Positions 50,087 to 59,211 of a stretch of 64,000 bases of DNA are shown here, one piece after another. The stretch covers positions 124,001-188,000 of the forward strand of contig NZ_JBATXG010000008.1 of the NCBI RefSeq assembly GCF_049673105.1. Direction: 5' to 3'. Position numbers and translations under genes: made by a program. Every line of letters begins with the position of its first letter. Position 1 is the first letter of the stretch. Below the pieces are notes generated by a model. It was not told the origin of the DNA. It saw only the letters and a program-made list of their open reading frames with translations, and searched no databases. The stretch comes from Castellaniella sp049673105. Lineage in GTDB: Bacteria; Pseudomonadota; Gammaproteobacteria; Burkholderiales; Burkholderiaceae_B.

Positions 50087-51454
50087 ATGTTGAACATCAT
50101 CATTCTCGCTGCCGGCCTGGGCAAGCGCATGCAGTCCGATCTTCCTAAAGTGCTGCACCCGATTGCCGGACAGCCCATGCTCAGCCATGTGCTGGGGGCT
50201 GCGCGCGCCCTGAATCCCGACCGGGTCGTGGTCGTGGTGGGCCACGGCGCAGACCGTGTGCAGGCCAGCTATGCCGACCAGGGGCTGACCTTTGCCCTGC
50301 AGCAGCCCCAACAGGGCACCGGACATGCCGTCATGCAGGCCCTGCCGCACTTGCTGGAAGGGGATGCGGACGATACCTGCCTGGTGCTGTATGGCGACGT
50401 GCCTTTGGTGCAGACGGCCACTCTGCAGGCATTGCTGCAGGCGCGCGGCGACGGGCTGGCGCTGCTGACGGAAACCCTGGACGACCCCAGCGGCTATGGC
50501 CGGATCGTGCGCGATGCCCAAGGCCGCGTGCAGCGCATCGTCGAGCACAAAGACGCCAGCGAGGCCGAACGCGCCATTGCCGAGGTCAATACCGGTATCC
50601 TGGCTGCGCCCACCGCCGCCTTGAAGCGCTGGCTGGGACAGATCGACAATCACAATGCCCAAGGCGAATACTATCTGACCGACATCGTCGGCCTGGCGGT
50701 ACGCGACGATATGCCTGTGGCGCATGCCCAACCAGCAGCGCATTGGGAAACCCTGGGCGTGAACAGTCGTGTGCAGCAGGCCCAGCTGGAACGCATCTGG
50801 CAAGGCGAACAGGCCCGCCGCCTGCTGGAACAGGGCGTGACCCTGGCGGACCCCGCCCGCTTCGACCTGCGCGGCGATCTGCAGTGCGGGCGCGATGTCT
50901 TCATCGATGTGGGATGCGTGTTCGAGGGCAACGTCCGGCTGGCCGACGGGGTGCGCGTCGGGCCGCATTGCGTGATTCGTCACGCCGATATAGGGGCTGG
51001 CGCGACATTGGATGCCTATACGCACATCGAAGGCGCCCAGGTGGGCGAATCCGCCCGGATCGGCCCTTATGCCCGTCTGCGTCCAGGGGCCGATATCGGC
51101 CCGGACGCGCATGTCGGCAATTTCGTCGAACTGAAAAAAACACGCCTGGGTCGCGGATCCAAGGCCAACCACCTGGCCTATCTGGGCGATGCCGTGATCG
51201 GCGAGCGGGTCAATGTCGGTGCCGGCACCATTACCTGCAACTACGATGGCGTGAACAAATTCCAGACGGTGATCGAAGACGATGCCTTCATCGGTTCGGA
51301 CTCCCAGCTGGTGGCGCCTGTGCGGGTGGGGCAGGGGGCGACCCTGGGGGCCGGCACCACGCTGACGCGAGACGCGCCCGCCGGCGAACTGACGCTGTCG
51401 CGTGCGTCCCAACAGACCGTGCCGGGCTGGAAGCGACCGGTGCGCAAGGCCTGA
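50087..51454 (+). CDS. glmU: Bifunctional UDP-GlcNAc pyrophosphorylase / GlcN-1-P acetyltransferase
   Basis: A 455-aa enzyme making UDP-GlcNAc, the precursor for peptidoglycan, LPS and the bacillosamine route at the left end of the window. The N-terminal uridylyltransferase domain has LAAGLGKRMQSDLPKVLHPI, QQGTGHAVMQALP and YGDVPL. The C-terminal left-handed beta-helix acetyltransferase has ARLRPGADIGPDAHVGNFVELKKTRLGRGSKANHLAYLGD with the active-site His and ITCNYDGVNKFQT. ATG 50087 gives the standard MLNIIILAAG start; a longer frame overlaps phaM and is rejected. Confidence 0.97.
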   Translation: MLNIIILAAGLGKRMQSDLPKVLHPIAGQPMLSHVLGAARALNPDRVVVVVGHGADRVQASYADQGLTFALQQPQQGTGHAVMQALPHLLEGDADDTCLVLYGDVPLVQTATLQALLQARGDGLALLTETLDDPSGYGRIVRDAQGRVQRIVEHKDASEAERAIAEVNTGILAAPTAALKRWLGQIDNHNAQGEYYLTDIVGLAVRDDMPVAHAQPAAHWETLGVNSRVQQAQLERIWQGEQARRLLEQGVTLADPARFDLRGDLQCGRDVFIDVGCVFEGNVRLADGVRVGPHCVIRHADIGAGATLDAYTHIEGAQVGESARIGPYARLRPGADIGPDAHVGNFVELKKTRLGRGSKANHLAYLGDAVIGERVNVGAGTITCNYDGVNKFQTVIEDDAFIGSDSQLVAPVRVGQGATLGAGTTLTRDAPAGELTLSRASQQTVPGWKRPVRKA

Positions 51455-51494
51455 TGCCGACCCCATTCGTGCGGCTGGACACCGAGATGACGCG

Positions 51495-52550
51495 ATGCGT
51501 GTGCTGCACCTGAATCTGGAAAAGGGGTGGCGCGGCGGCGAACGCCAGACGCTGCTGACTTTGCAGGGCTTGCAGGCCGCAGGCCATCAGATCGCTTTGG
51601 CGGCGCGCGCCGGCAGCCCGCTGGCGCAGCGCGCCCAGGCAGCGGGCATTCCCGTGCATCCCTGCGCGGGCAGCGCGGCGCTGGTGCGCGTGCTGCTGGC
51701 GCAGCGACGCGCCTACGACATCATCCATGCGCAGACGGCCCAGGCCATGAGCCTGCTGGCGGTGTTGCGCCCTTGTTTGAGCGCCGCGCTGGTGTTTACC
51801 CGGCGCACGGCTTTCGATGCGCCGGACAGGGCGCGTCGACAGCGATGGAAGTGGTCGCGGGTCGATGCGCTGGTGGCGATCAGTCAGGCGGCGGCAGCAG
51901 CGCCCGAAGCGCTGGGCCTGCCGGCGCTGGTGATCCCCAGCGCCGTCCTGGCGCTGCCGCCGGATCTGCCGCATGTGTCCGTCTTGCGGCAGCGGTTTGC
52001 GTTGGAGGGTAGGCGCGTGCTGGTGACGGCGGCGGCGCTCAGTCCGGAAAAAGATCCTCTGGCCCTGATCGAGGCGGTGCATCTGCTGCGCGCCGATCAT
52101 CCCGATATCGTCTGTCTGCATTGTGGGGCAGATGGCGCCGCGGCGGAACTCGCCCGTCACCGGGTTCAGGCTCTGGGGCTGCAGGATCATTACCGTTTCG
52201 TCGGCTTTCAGCCGCAGGTGGCGGATTTCCTGGCGTTGGCGGATGTCTATGTCAGCAGTTCCCGGTTCGAGGCGCTGGGCACCAGCGTACTGGATGCCTG
52301 CCTGGCCGGCTTGCCGGTGGTGGCGACCGATGCGGGCGGCCACCGGGAAATCCTGGACCCGGATCGCGGCTTGTTGGCGCCGATCGGCGATGCCGCCGCT
52401 TTGGCGCGGCGCATCGCGTGGGTGCTGGGTCATGGCGACGCCGCCCAGGCCATGGCGCAGCGCGCCCAGGCGCACGTGGCGCAGGTCTATTCCGTGCCGG
52501 TCATGGTAGCCGCGTACGAACGACTGTATCGCCAGTTGCGCGCCGCCTGA
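51495..52550 (+). CDS. GT4-family glycosyltransferase (LPS/surface sugar)
   Basis: A 351-aa GT-B glycosyltransferase starting MRVLHLNLEKGWRGGERQTL, a typical GT4 N-terminus. The donor half carries VTAAALSPEKDPLALIEAV and SSSRFEALGTSVLDACLAGLPVVATDAGGHRE (EX7E-like: E-A-L...D, slightly divergent). It lies 40 bp after glmU and before LPS-core genes, so a role in LPS core or outer sugar addition is reasonable. The sugar specificity is unknown. It converges with the gamma-carbonic anhydrase gene with a 24-bp gap. Confidence 0.88.
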   Translation: MRVLHLNLEKGWRGGERQTLLTLQGLQAAGHQIALAARAGSPLAQRAQAAGIPVHPCAGSAALVRVLLAQRRAYDIIHAQTAQAMSLLAVLRPCLSAALVFTRRTAFDAPDRARRQRWKWSRVDALVAISQAAAAAPEALGLPALVIPSAVLALPPDLPHVSVLRQRFALEGRRVLVTAAALSPEKDPLALIEAVHLLRADHPDIVCLHCGADGAAAELARHRVQALGLQDHYRFVGFQPQVADFLALADVYVSSSRFEALGTSVLDACLAGLPVVATDAGGHREILDPDRGLLAPIGDAAALARRIAWVLGHGDAAQAMAQRAQAHVAQVYSVPVMVAAYERLYRQLRAA

Positions 52551-52574
52551 TTGTTGCCCTGGAAGCCCTGCGGC

Positions 52575-53096
52575 TTACAACGGCGTCAGGGACGTTTTGT
52601 AGCGCGCCGCGCGCGCTGCATAGTCTTTGGCGCTGCGCTGCAGGGCGGCGACCTCGTCGTCCGACAGCGTGCGCACTGCTTTGGCGGGCGCTCCCAGGAT
52701 CAGGGATCGTTCCGGGAAGACCTTGTTTTCGGTGACCAGCGCCCCCGCGCCAACCAGGCTATGGCGACCGATGACGGCGCCATTCAGCACCACGGCCTGG
52801 ATGCCGATGAGCGCGCCGTCTTCGATGGTGCAACCGTGCAGCATGGCCTGGTGGCCGACCGTCACCCGGCGACCGATGGTCAGCGGTTTGCCTGTGTCGA
52901 CGTGCAGCACGGCATTTTCCTGGATGTTGGATTCTTCGCCGATGACGATGGGTTCGTTGTCGGCGCGGACCACGGCCCCCGGCCAGATGCTGGCGCCGGC
53001 CTGCAGCGTGGCTGCGCCGATCACGGTGGCTTCGGCGGCGATATAGGCGGAAGGATCGATGCTGGGGGTCAGATCCCCTAGGGCGTAGCAGGTCAT
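52575..53096 (-). CDS. Gamma-carbonic anhydrase family protein (YrdA-like)
   Basis: A 173-aa left-handed beta-helix protein. Hexapeptide repeats from SAYIAAEATVIGAATLQAGASIW to LVGAGALVTENKV are clear. The zinc-ligand pattern has HVDTGKPLTIGRRVTVGHQAMLHGC with three His residues and Arg in VVRADNEPI and ESNIQENAVLH. The start MTCYALGDLTPSIDP at 53096 has GGAG 7 bases upstream; a longer frame is rejected. Members of this group (YrdA, PaaY-like) bind metal, but many lack measurable carbonic anhydrase activity, so enzymatic function is uncertain. Confidence 0.92.
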   Translation of the reverse strand: MTCYALGDLTPSIDPSAYIAAEATVIGAATLQAGASIWPGAVVRADNEPIVIGEESNIQENAVLHVDTGKPLTIGRRVTVGHQAMLHGCTIEDGALIGIQAVVLNGAVIGRHSLVGAGALVTENKVFPERSLILGAPAKAVRTLSDDEVAALQRSAKDYAARAARYKTSLTPL

Positions 53097-53199
53097 GGTC
53101 GGTGCTCCGGATGGCAAGCGGTCTGCGACAGGGCTCAATGCGATGCGGATAAGGATACCAGCCCCGCGCCAGAGGCGGTCGCCCGCCTATAATCGCGGC

Positions 53200-54177
53200 A
53201 TGACAACCCGTATCCTGATTGTTCGCACATCCTCGCTGGGGGATCTGGTGCATATGCTGCCGGCCATCTCCGATATTGCCCGGCACGTGCCCGATGCGCA
53301 GATCGATTGGATCGCCGAAGAATCCTTCGCCGAGATCCCCGCCTGGCATCCCGCCGTGCGCGAGGTCATCCCCGTGGCGCATCGGCGCTGGCGCAAACAG
53401 TGGTGGGATGCGGGCACTCGCCGCGAGCGCGCCGCTTTGCGGGCGGATCTGGCCGCCCGGCAGTATGACGTGATCCTGGATATGCAGGCCCTGCTGAAAT
53501 CGGTCTGGCTGGTGCGCCAGGCGCGGGGCCAGCGGCATGGGCTGGACTGGAAATCGGCGCGCGAGCCGCTGGCATCGTTGTTCTACGACGTCAAACATCG
53601 GGTCGAATTCTGGCAGCCGGCCATCATCCGCCAGCGCACGTTGGCAGCCGCCGCGTTCGGCTATGCCTTTGACGGGCCGCCCGAATTCGGCCTGCAAGCC
53701 ATCACCGATCAGGTCGTGGTCGAACCTGTGGCTCTGATCATGCCTTCCGCCAGTCGCGACGACAAGCTCTGGCCGGCCAGCCACTGGCGGCAGGTGTTCG
53801 ATCACCTGCAGGCGCAGGGCCTGGGCTTGCGTCTGCTGGCGGGGAACGAATCCGAACAGGCGCGCGCCCGGGCGCTGATCCAGGGGCGCGACGGGGCCGA
53901 GGTCCTGCCGCGCCTGGGCTTGCGGCAGGTGGCCGATCAGTTGGCCCGCGCGCGGATCATGGTGGGGCTGGATAGCGGCCTGACACACCTGAGCGCCGGT
54001 TTGGGGCGTCCGACCATCGGCATCTACAAGGCTTCGACGCCGGTCCGCACCCCCCTGCAGGGGGCGGCCTATACCGCCAGCCTGGGCGAGCGCGGGCAGG
54101 AACCGGATGCGATTCAGGTGCTGGCGGCCATCGATGCTGCCTTGGACGCGGCCCGCTCAGTCCCGGAAGCCCCATGA
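53200..54177 (+). CDS. waaC: Lipopolysaccharide heptosyltransferase I
   Basis: A 325-aa GT9-family glycosyltransferase that adds the first L-glycero-D-manno-heptose to Kdo2-lipid A. The N-terminus MTTRILIVRTSSLGDLVHMLPA is diagnostic of WaaC. The C-terminal half has LIMPSASRDDKLWPASHWRQV and GLDSGLTHLSAGLGRPTIGIYKAS, the ADP-heptose-binding region. ATG 53200 is chosen over the longer frame that runs into the divergent carbonic anhydrase gene. Its end overlaps waaA by 4 bases (ATGA), so the two are coupled. Confidence 0.95.
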   Translation: MTTRILIVRTSSLGDLVHMLPAISDIARHVPDAQIDWIAEESFAEIPAWHPAVREVIPVAHRRWRKQWWDAGTRRERAALRADLAARQYDVILDMQALLKSVWLVRQARGQRHGLDWKSAREPLASLFYDVKHRVEFWQPAIIRQRTLAAAAFGYAFDGPPEFGLQAITDQVVVEPVALIMPSASRDDKLWPASHWRQVFDHLQAQGLGLRLLAGNESEQARARALIQGRDGAEVLPRLGLRQVADQLARARIMVGLDSGLTHLSAGLGRPTIGIYKASTPVRTPLQGAAYTASLGERGQEPDAIQVLAAIDAALDAARSVPEAP

Positions 54178-55511
54178 GCCGTTGGCTGTATTCCTGGCTG
54201 CTGGCGACTCTGTCGCCGCTGCTGCTGGCCTGGATGGGGATGCGGGCGCGTCGGGCGGGTGGGCATTGGGCGGTGCTGGATGCCACGCGCTTTGGTCGTT
54301 ACCGCGAGACGCCGCCGCCTGCCGGGGCGATCTGGATTCATGCCGTCAGTCTGGGTGAAACCAGGGCGGCTCAGCCCTTGATTCGTGCGTTGCTGGACCG
54401 CGGCCATCGGGTCTTGTTGACGCACATGACGGCGACCGGGCTGGCCGAAGGCCGGCGCGCGCATGCCGCCGATCTGGCGACGGGCGTCTTGCAGCAGGCG
54501 TGGCTGCCCTATGACTTTCCCGGTGCCACGCGCCGATTCTTGCAGCATCATCAGCCTGCCCTGGGGGTGCTGATCGAACGCGAGCTGTGGCCCAATCTGG
54601 TGTTTGCCGCCCAGCGATCCGGCATCCCGCTGATACTGGCCAGCGCACGCTTGTCCGAAGCCGCCTTGCGGCGCACCGAGCGGCTGGGCGGCCTGATGCG
54701 GCAAACCTATGGCCGCATCACCCGGACCTACGCCCAGTCGCTGGCGGATGCGCAACGCCTGGAACGCCTCGGGGCCAGGCAGGTCAGCGTCTCGGGCAAT
54801 TTCAAGTTCGACGTCGGCCTGGATCAGGATAAGGTCGCGCGCGGGCAGGATTTCGCGGCGCAACTAGGAAGCCGAGTCATTGCCATTGCCAGCACGCGCG
54901 AGGGTGAGGACGCGGCCTTCATCCGGGGCATCCGCCATCTGCACGAACGCGCCGCGGCAGCGGGGACAGAATCGGATTCGCCCCTGCTGTGGATGCTGAT
55001 TCCCCGGCACCCGCAGCGTTTCGACGAAGCCGCCGCTCAATTGCAGGCTGCAGGCTTGTCCTTTATCCGCCGTACGCAATTGGTGGCGTTGGGCGATGGC
55101 GGCAGCTCTGCATTGGCCGCCTGCCGCCAGGCGACAGTCCTGCTGGGCGATACGCTGGGGGAAATGCCCTGGTATTACGCCTGCTCTCAGGTCGCCATTG
55201 TGGGCGGCAGCTTTGCGCCGCTGGGCGGTCAGAACTTCATCGAGGCCAGCGCCTTGGGGCGTCCGGTGATCGTCGGACCGCATACGGCGCATTTCGAGCA
55301 GGCGGTGACGGATGCCCGTGCGGCGGGCGCGCTCGTGCAGGTGAGCGATGCCGATCAGGCGCTGCGTCAGGCGGTACGTTGGCTGGACGATCCCGCCGTG
55401 CTGACGCAGACGGGGCAGGCGGGGTGCGATTGGGTGCGCCAGCATGCCGGGGCAGTGGCCAGGGTGGTCAATGGCATCGAGGATTTGCTGGCGCAGCGGG
55501 CCGGGCCCTGA
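54174..55511 (+). CDS. waaA: 3-deoxy-D-manno-octulosonic acid transferase (Kdo transferase)
   Basis: A 445-aa GT30 enzyme with an N-terminal membrane anchor (SRWLYSWLLATLSPLLLAWMG) that transfers Kdo from CMP-Kdo to lipid IVA. Diagnostic motifs are IWIHAVSLGETRAAQPLI, LIERELWPNLVFAAQRSGIPLILASARLSE, IASTREGEDAAFI and a C-terminal VGGSFAPLGGQNFIEASALGRPVIVGPH. It is coupled to waaC by a 4-base overlap and ends 27 bp before the convergent galU. Confidence 0.96.
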   Translation: MSRWLYSWLLATLSPLLLAWMGMRARRAGGHWAVLDATRFGRYRETPPPAGAIWIHAVSLGETRAAQPLIRALLDRGHRVLLTHMTATGLAEGRRAHAADLATGVLQQAWLPYDFPGATRRFLQHHQPALGVLIERELWPNLVFAAQRSGIPLILASARLSEAALRRTERLGGLMRQTYGRITRTYAQSLADAQRLERLGARQVSVSGNFKFDVGLDQDKVARGQDFAAQLGSRVIAIASTREGEDAAFIRGIRHLHERAAAAGTESDSPLLWMLIPRHPQRFDEAAAQLQAAGLSFIRRTQLVALGDGGSSALAACRQATVLLGDTLGEMPWYYACSQVAIVGGSFAPLGGQNFIEASALGRPVIVGPHTAHFEQAVTDARAAGALVQVSDADQALRQAVRWLDDPAVLTQTGQAGCDWVRQHAGAVARVVNGIEDLLAQRAGP

Positions 55512-55538
55512 TGCCCGCCCCCCGCTCGGTTGCAGGGT

Positions 55539-56378
55539 TCAGACGATGCCTAAGCCGTGATATTTCTTGCCCAGCGCGATCGTCGCCTCGAAAAAACCTT
55601 CTTTGCTGCCGCAGTCGTAGCGTTCGCCTGTGTAGCGGTGAGCGATGACGCGCCGGTGCTTCAGCATGGCTGAAATCGCGTCCGTCAGCTGAATTTCCTG
55701 GCCCACGCCTGCGGGGGTCTGGCGCAGAAAATCGAAAATCTCCGGTTCCAGCACATAGCGTCCGACGACGGCCAGATTGGACGGAGCATCCTGCGGCGCT
55801 GGTTTTTCGACGATGTGTTCGACGCGAGTGTTGCGGGCATCCACGACGGATCCCGCCACGATGCCGTATTTGCGCGAATCCTGAGGATCGATTTCCTGGA
55901 TGGCCAGTACGCTGCCGTCATGCTGGTGGGCGGCGTCGACCAACTGGCGGGTGACGGCGGTATCGGCATCCAGCAGGTCATCGGCCAGCAGCACGGCAAA
56001 AGGCTCGTTGCCGACGATGGGGGCGGCGCACAACACGGCATGGCCCAGTCCCAGCGCCTGGGCTTGCCGGGTGTAGATGCAGTGCACGTGGTCGGGCAGG
56101 ATGGTGCGGATGGTGTCCAGAAGGGCCTGTTTGCCCTTGGCCTGCAGCTCCGCTTCCAGTTCGGGGGATCGGTCGAAATGGTCTTCGATGGCGCGTTTGT
56201 TGCGACCGGTGACGAAAACCAGTTCGGTGATGCCGGCGGCCAGGGCTTCCTCGACGGCGTACTGGATCAGCGGCTTGTCGACGATCGGCAGCATTTCCTT
56301 GGGCATGGCCTTGGTGGCCGGCAGGAATCGCGTGCCCAGGCCGGCGACGGGGAAGACGGCTTTGCGGATGGGTTTCAT
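55539..56378 (-). CDS. galU: UTP-glucose-1-phosphate uridylyltransferase
   Basis: A 279-aa enzyme making UDP-glucose for LPS, trehalose and capsular sugars. It shows KAVFPVAGLGTRFLPATKAMPKEMLPIVDKP (nucleotide-binding loop), GRNKRAIEDHFDRS, LCAAPIVGNEPFAVLLADDLLD, VEKPAPQDAPSNLAVVGRYVL and GSKEGFFEATIALG. The start MKPIRKAVFPV at 56378 overlaps the stop of the preceding 58-aa gene as ATGA, so they are coupled. A longer upstream frame is a shadow. Confidence 0.97.
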   Translation of the reverse strand: MKPIRKAVFPVAGLGTRFLPATKAMPKEMLPIVDKPLIQYAVEEALAAGITELVFVTGRNKRAIEDHFDRSPELEAELQAKGKQALLDTIRTILPDHVHCIYTRQAQALGLGHAVLCAAPIVGNEPFAVLLADDLLDADTAVTRQLVDAAHQHDGSVLAIQEIDPQDSRKYGIVAGSVVDARNTRVEHIVEKPAPQDAPSNLAVVGRYVLEPEIFDFLRQTPAGVGQEIQLTDAISAMLKHRRVIAHRYTGERYDCGSKEGFFEATIALGKKYHGLGIV

Positions 56379-56551
56379 CGTGGCGTGAATTCGGGGGGAA
56401 GAGGGGCGCTGGGGACGAGCGCCTGCTGGCTGCGTTGCGACAGAGGGCGCGGCGTGCGTCCCTGCTCGGAGGGGGGCGGGCCGAAAAAGCCCTGGCCGTA
56501 GGCCAGCAGGGCCACGTTGGCGATGGCGGCAAGGATCAGCAGAAAGCGCAT
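56375..56551 (-). CDS. Short membrane-anchored protein, truncated SPOR-type gene upstream of galU
   Basis: A 58-aa product read on the minus strand: MRFLLILAAIANVALLAYGQ, then GFFGPPPSEQGRTPRPLSQR and a Pro-rich tail. The N-terminus (one membrane helix plus GxFGPPPSEQGRxP) closely resembles the start of SPOR-domain proteins that follow coaX in Alcaligenaceae, but the long linker and SPOR domain are absent. It is either a real mini-protein or a 3'-truncated gene. The stop overlaps the galU ATG, so translation could be coupled. Confidence 0.6.
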   Translation of the reverse strand: MRFLLILAAIANVALLAYGQGFFGPPPSEQGRTPRPLSQRSQQALVPSAPLPPEFTPR

Positions 56552-56641
56552 GGTGCAAGTAATGGTCGGTTCTTGGTTTGCCGGGGATCGCTGGGTGGCG
56601 GCTGTCCGGTAGGCCCTCGTGCGATGCAGTTGTTCAGTATA

Positions 56642-57475
56642 TCAAGTGGTCTGCGTTGGTTCGGCCATGTCGGCCAGGCAAGCCAGTCCGTCCAGGACGG
56701 GGCCATCCAGCAGCTGGGGCGGGCGGTGCGGCAGGCCCAGCGCAGTCTGCGTCTGGGCCAGAGCGTCCTGGATGGCAGCGCTTAACCCCGGCCAGCCGCC
56801 ACCGTACACAAAGACCAGAGGCGCGCGCCCCTGGGCATGCCGACGGGCCAGATGCCACTGGCGCAGCAGCGCGCCGGCCTGGGCGGCGGCAATGCCGCTG
56901 GCGATGGCGTCGTGCGTGTTCCGCGGGAAATCCACGTGCCGGCCCGCGCTGACCGGCAGCTGGGCCGTGCCCTGGTTCAGGCTGCTGGCCATCAGCGAGG
57001 GGCCGGGCAGGATCAGACCGCCCAGAAAGGTGGGCGGATCCTGCGCATCGCCTGGCAGCAGGACATCGACGGTGGTGGCCGTGCCGAAACTGGCCAGCAG
57101 GGCGCCGTGGCCGGCGCGCCAGTCGGGGTCGGCAGCCAGGCGCGGCAGCAGTCCCACCAGCCCCAGCCAGCGATCGGCGCCCAGCAGCGCCGGGTCGTCA
57201 TAGCGGTTGCGCAGGCACGCCTGGCCGTCGCGGGCATCGCACCAGCGCACGCTCACCCCCCAGACGGCGTGGCAGGCTTGGTCCACTTGTTGGCGGATCT
57301 GCGTCCCGGCCACGTTCGAACCCAGGATGGCTTGCGGCGGGTGAGGCAGATGGGCCGTCAGTTCGTGCAGGCAGGCGTAGTCCAAGGTGATGGCCGGGGT
57401 TCGGCCAGGGGCGCCCCCAGGGACTGTCCAAGCGATTTTGGCCCGCGTATTGCCGGCGTCGATCAGCAGTTTCAT
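56642..57475 (-). CDS. coaX: Type III pantothenate kinase
   Basis: A 277-aa ASKHA-fold kinase catalysing ATP-dependent phosphorylation of pantothenate, the first step of coenzyme A synthesis. It has MKLLIDAGNTRAKIAW (phosphate 1 motif), LGADRWLGLVGLLPRL (the substrate-binding GxDR), ASFGTATTVDVLLPGDAQDPPTFLGGLILPG (phosphate 2 and adenosine) and a C-terminal VFVYGGGWPGLSAAI. It overlaps birA by 4 bases. The birA-coaX pair is the usual arrangement in betaproteobacteria. Confidence 0.96.
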   Translation of the reverse strand: MKLLIDAGNTRAKIAWTVPGGAPGRTPAITLDYACLHELTAHLPHPPQAILGSNVAGTQIRQQVDQACHAVWGVSVRWCDARDGQACLRNRYDDPALLGADRWLGLVGLLPRLAADPDWRAGHGALLASFGTATTVDVLLPGDAQDPPTFLGGLILPGPSLMASSLNQGTAQLPVSAGRHVDFPRNTHDAIASGIAAAQAGALLRQWHLARRHAQGRAPLVFVYGGGWPGLSAAIQDALAQTQTALGLPHRPPQLLDGPVLDGLACLADMAEPTQTT

Positions 57476-58344
57476 CGCCGCAGCCGCACGGAGATTTCGC
57501 CGACCGAGACAGGGTGGACGCCCTCGGCGTTGCGCACCAGCAGGCGGCCCTGCGCGTCGATGCCACAGGCAATGCCCGTCTGGCGCAGCTTGCCGGCGTC
57601 GATGATGTCCAGCGCTTGGCCGGCCAAGCCGTCGACCTGAGCGTAACGGGCCGGCAGATCGGCAAAGCCGTGGGCAGTGGCCTGATTCAGGGTGTCGTAC
57701 CAGGCTCGCGCCAGGCCGGCGACCAGGGTGGCGGCAGTGGCTTGCGCCGCCTGGGCGTCAATCGCGGCGACTTCCGCCCAGTCGGCGATGTTGCGGTCCA
57801 GGGAAAGCGACAAGGCGCGAGCGTCGAGCATGTTCAAGCCGATGCCGATGATGATCAGATGGTGGTCGGCGGCTTGGGTGGTGCCGGATCGGGTGGACTC
57901 GATCAGGATGCCGGCCAGCTTGGCGTGGTCCCATTGCAAGTCATTGGGCCACTTCATGTTCAGTCGGGATTGCAGATCGGGGCTGATCTGTTGGCGCAGC
58001 GCCTGACAGCTGGCCATTCCGATCACCGTCGACAGGGTGGGCAACTGGCGGGCGGGCAGAAAGACATCGAAGGCGCAAGAAAACATCAGGTTGGCGCCCA
58101 CCCGATTTTGCCAGGTACGCCCCGCTCGTCCGCGCCCCTGTGTCTGCAGATGGGTGCCCAGCAGCCAGGGGCGGGCGACCGCCCCGTGCGCTTGGCGGGA
58201 TCGCGTCAGCAGATCGGCGTTGGTCGAGCCGGTTTCCTCTAGCCAGTCGATGCGTTGAAATGAAGGTAGCGCCGCCTGCAAGCTAGCCGCCATCTGATCG
58301 GGGGCGGGCAGGAAAGGGGCGACATCGGAAGACATGCCGTTCAT
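57472..58344 (-). CDS. birA: Biotin--[acetyl-CoA-carboxylase] ligase
   Basis: A 290-aa monofunctional biotin protein ligase. The catalytic domain has WLEETGSTNADLLTRSRQAHG and the biotinyl-5'-AMP-binding TQGRGRAGRTWQNRVGANLMFS. It also has LNMKWPNDLQWDHAKLAGILIE and the C-terminal SH3-like segment GIACGIDAQGRLLVR. There is no N-terminal helix-turn-helix, so it is not a repressor. It biotinylates AccB and similar carriers. ATG 58344 is used; ATG 58335 is a possible alternative. The gene is divergent from the alpha/beta hydrolase with a 48-bp gap. Confidence 0.95.
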   Translation of the reverse strand: MNGMSSDVAPFLPAPDQMAASLQAALPSFQRIDWLEETGSTNADLLTRSRQAHGAVARPWLLGTHLQTQGRGRAGRTWQNRVGANLMFSCAFDVFLPARQLPTLSTVIGMASCQALRQQISPDLQSRLNMKWPNDLQWDHAKLAGILIESTRSGTTQAADHHLIIIGIGLNMLDARALSLSLDRNIADWAEVAAIDAQAAQATAATLVAGLARAWYDTLNQATAHGFADLPARYAQVDGLAGQALDIIDAGKLRQTGIACGIDAQGRLLVRNAEGVHPVSVGEISVRLRR

Positions 58345-58392
58345 ATAGGTAGAATGGGGCTAGGGCGAACCCGATCAGGAATCCAGTTCATC

Positions 58393-59052
58393 ATGAGTTT
58401 ACGTACGGAACAATCGGCTTTTCAGGGCATGGCTGGAACGGTTGAATATACGGTGGACCATCCCGAGCAGCAGCCGGTCGGCTGGGCGCTGGTTCTGCAT
58501 CCGCACTCGCTGCATGGCGGCACTCGCGACAATAAAGTCGTGACCACCGTGGCCCGCGCCTGCGTGCAGCAGGGCCTGTTGACGATCCGACCGAATTTCC
58601 GGGGCGTGGGCGGCTCGCAGGGGGTGTTTGACCATGCCGTCGGTGAAACCGCCGATATGGTGGCGTGCGTCAAACACATCCAGCAGGCTTGGCCGCAAGT
58701 CGCGCAAGGCCCTTGGGCACTGGCCGGGTTTTCCTTCGGGTCGTCCGTGGCAGCTCAATTGTATGCGGAACTGGAGGACCAGGAACTGCATTTGCCCTCG
58801 CGTCTGATGCTGATCGGCTGCGCGGTCGAACGGTTTCGCTATCGCCCCCTGACGGTGCCTGCTTCCACCCTGATGGTGCATGGCGAACACGACGAAGTCG
58901 TGCCCTTGTCCGAAGGCATGGATTTCGCCCGCGCGCATCAGTTGCCCATGACGGTAGTGCCCGATGCCGGGCATTTCTTTCATGGCAAGCTGCTGATCTT
59001 GCGCCAGATCACCCTGAGCGGCCTGGCGGGATTGGTGGATGCCGGCACTTGA
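58393..59052 (+). CDS. Alpha/beta hydrolase (dienelactone hydrolase-like)
   Basis: A 219-aa small serine hydrolase. It has LVLHPHSLHGGTRDNKVVTTVARA and RPNFRGVGGSQG at the N-terminal half, the nucleophile elbow AGFSFGSSVAAQL (GxSxG) near residue 116, a catalytic Asp in VHGEHDEVVPLSEG and His in VPDAGHFFHG. This set matches the YfhR/CC_1245-type hydrolases, often annotated as hydrolase or esterase with no defined substrate. ATG 58393 is chosen over the 13-codon longer frame. Confidence 0.92.
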   Translation: MSLRTEQSAFQGMAGTVEYTVDHPEQQPVGWALVLHPHSLHGGTRDNKVVTTVARACVQQGLLTIRPNFRGVGGSQGVFDHAVGETADMVACVKHIQQAWPQVAQGPWALAGFSFGSSVAAQLYAELEDQELHLPSRLMLIGCAVERFRYRPLTVPASTLMVHGEHDEVVPLSEGMDFARAHQLPMTVVPDAGHFFHGKLLILRQITLSGLAGLVDAGT

Positions 59053-59211
59053 CCGTCAAGGTGGCGGCGGGCATATACCCCCCCTGCCGGTGAGACCGCA
59101 CGTTTCAGTTGCTTGCGTTTTGTCTCGATTTCCGCTGGAACGGCTCGCGAAGCAGCCAGGTGCGCTGCCTATAATGAGCCTCATGTTTTCTGCTCACCAT
59201 TCTTTTTACCA

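Noticed and set aside
52565..52578. Small hairpin AAGCC/GGCTT between the glycosyltransferase and carbonic anhydrase genes
   Set aside because: Only 5 bp and no T-run on either strand, so not called as a terminator.
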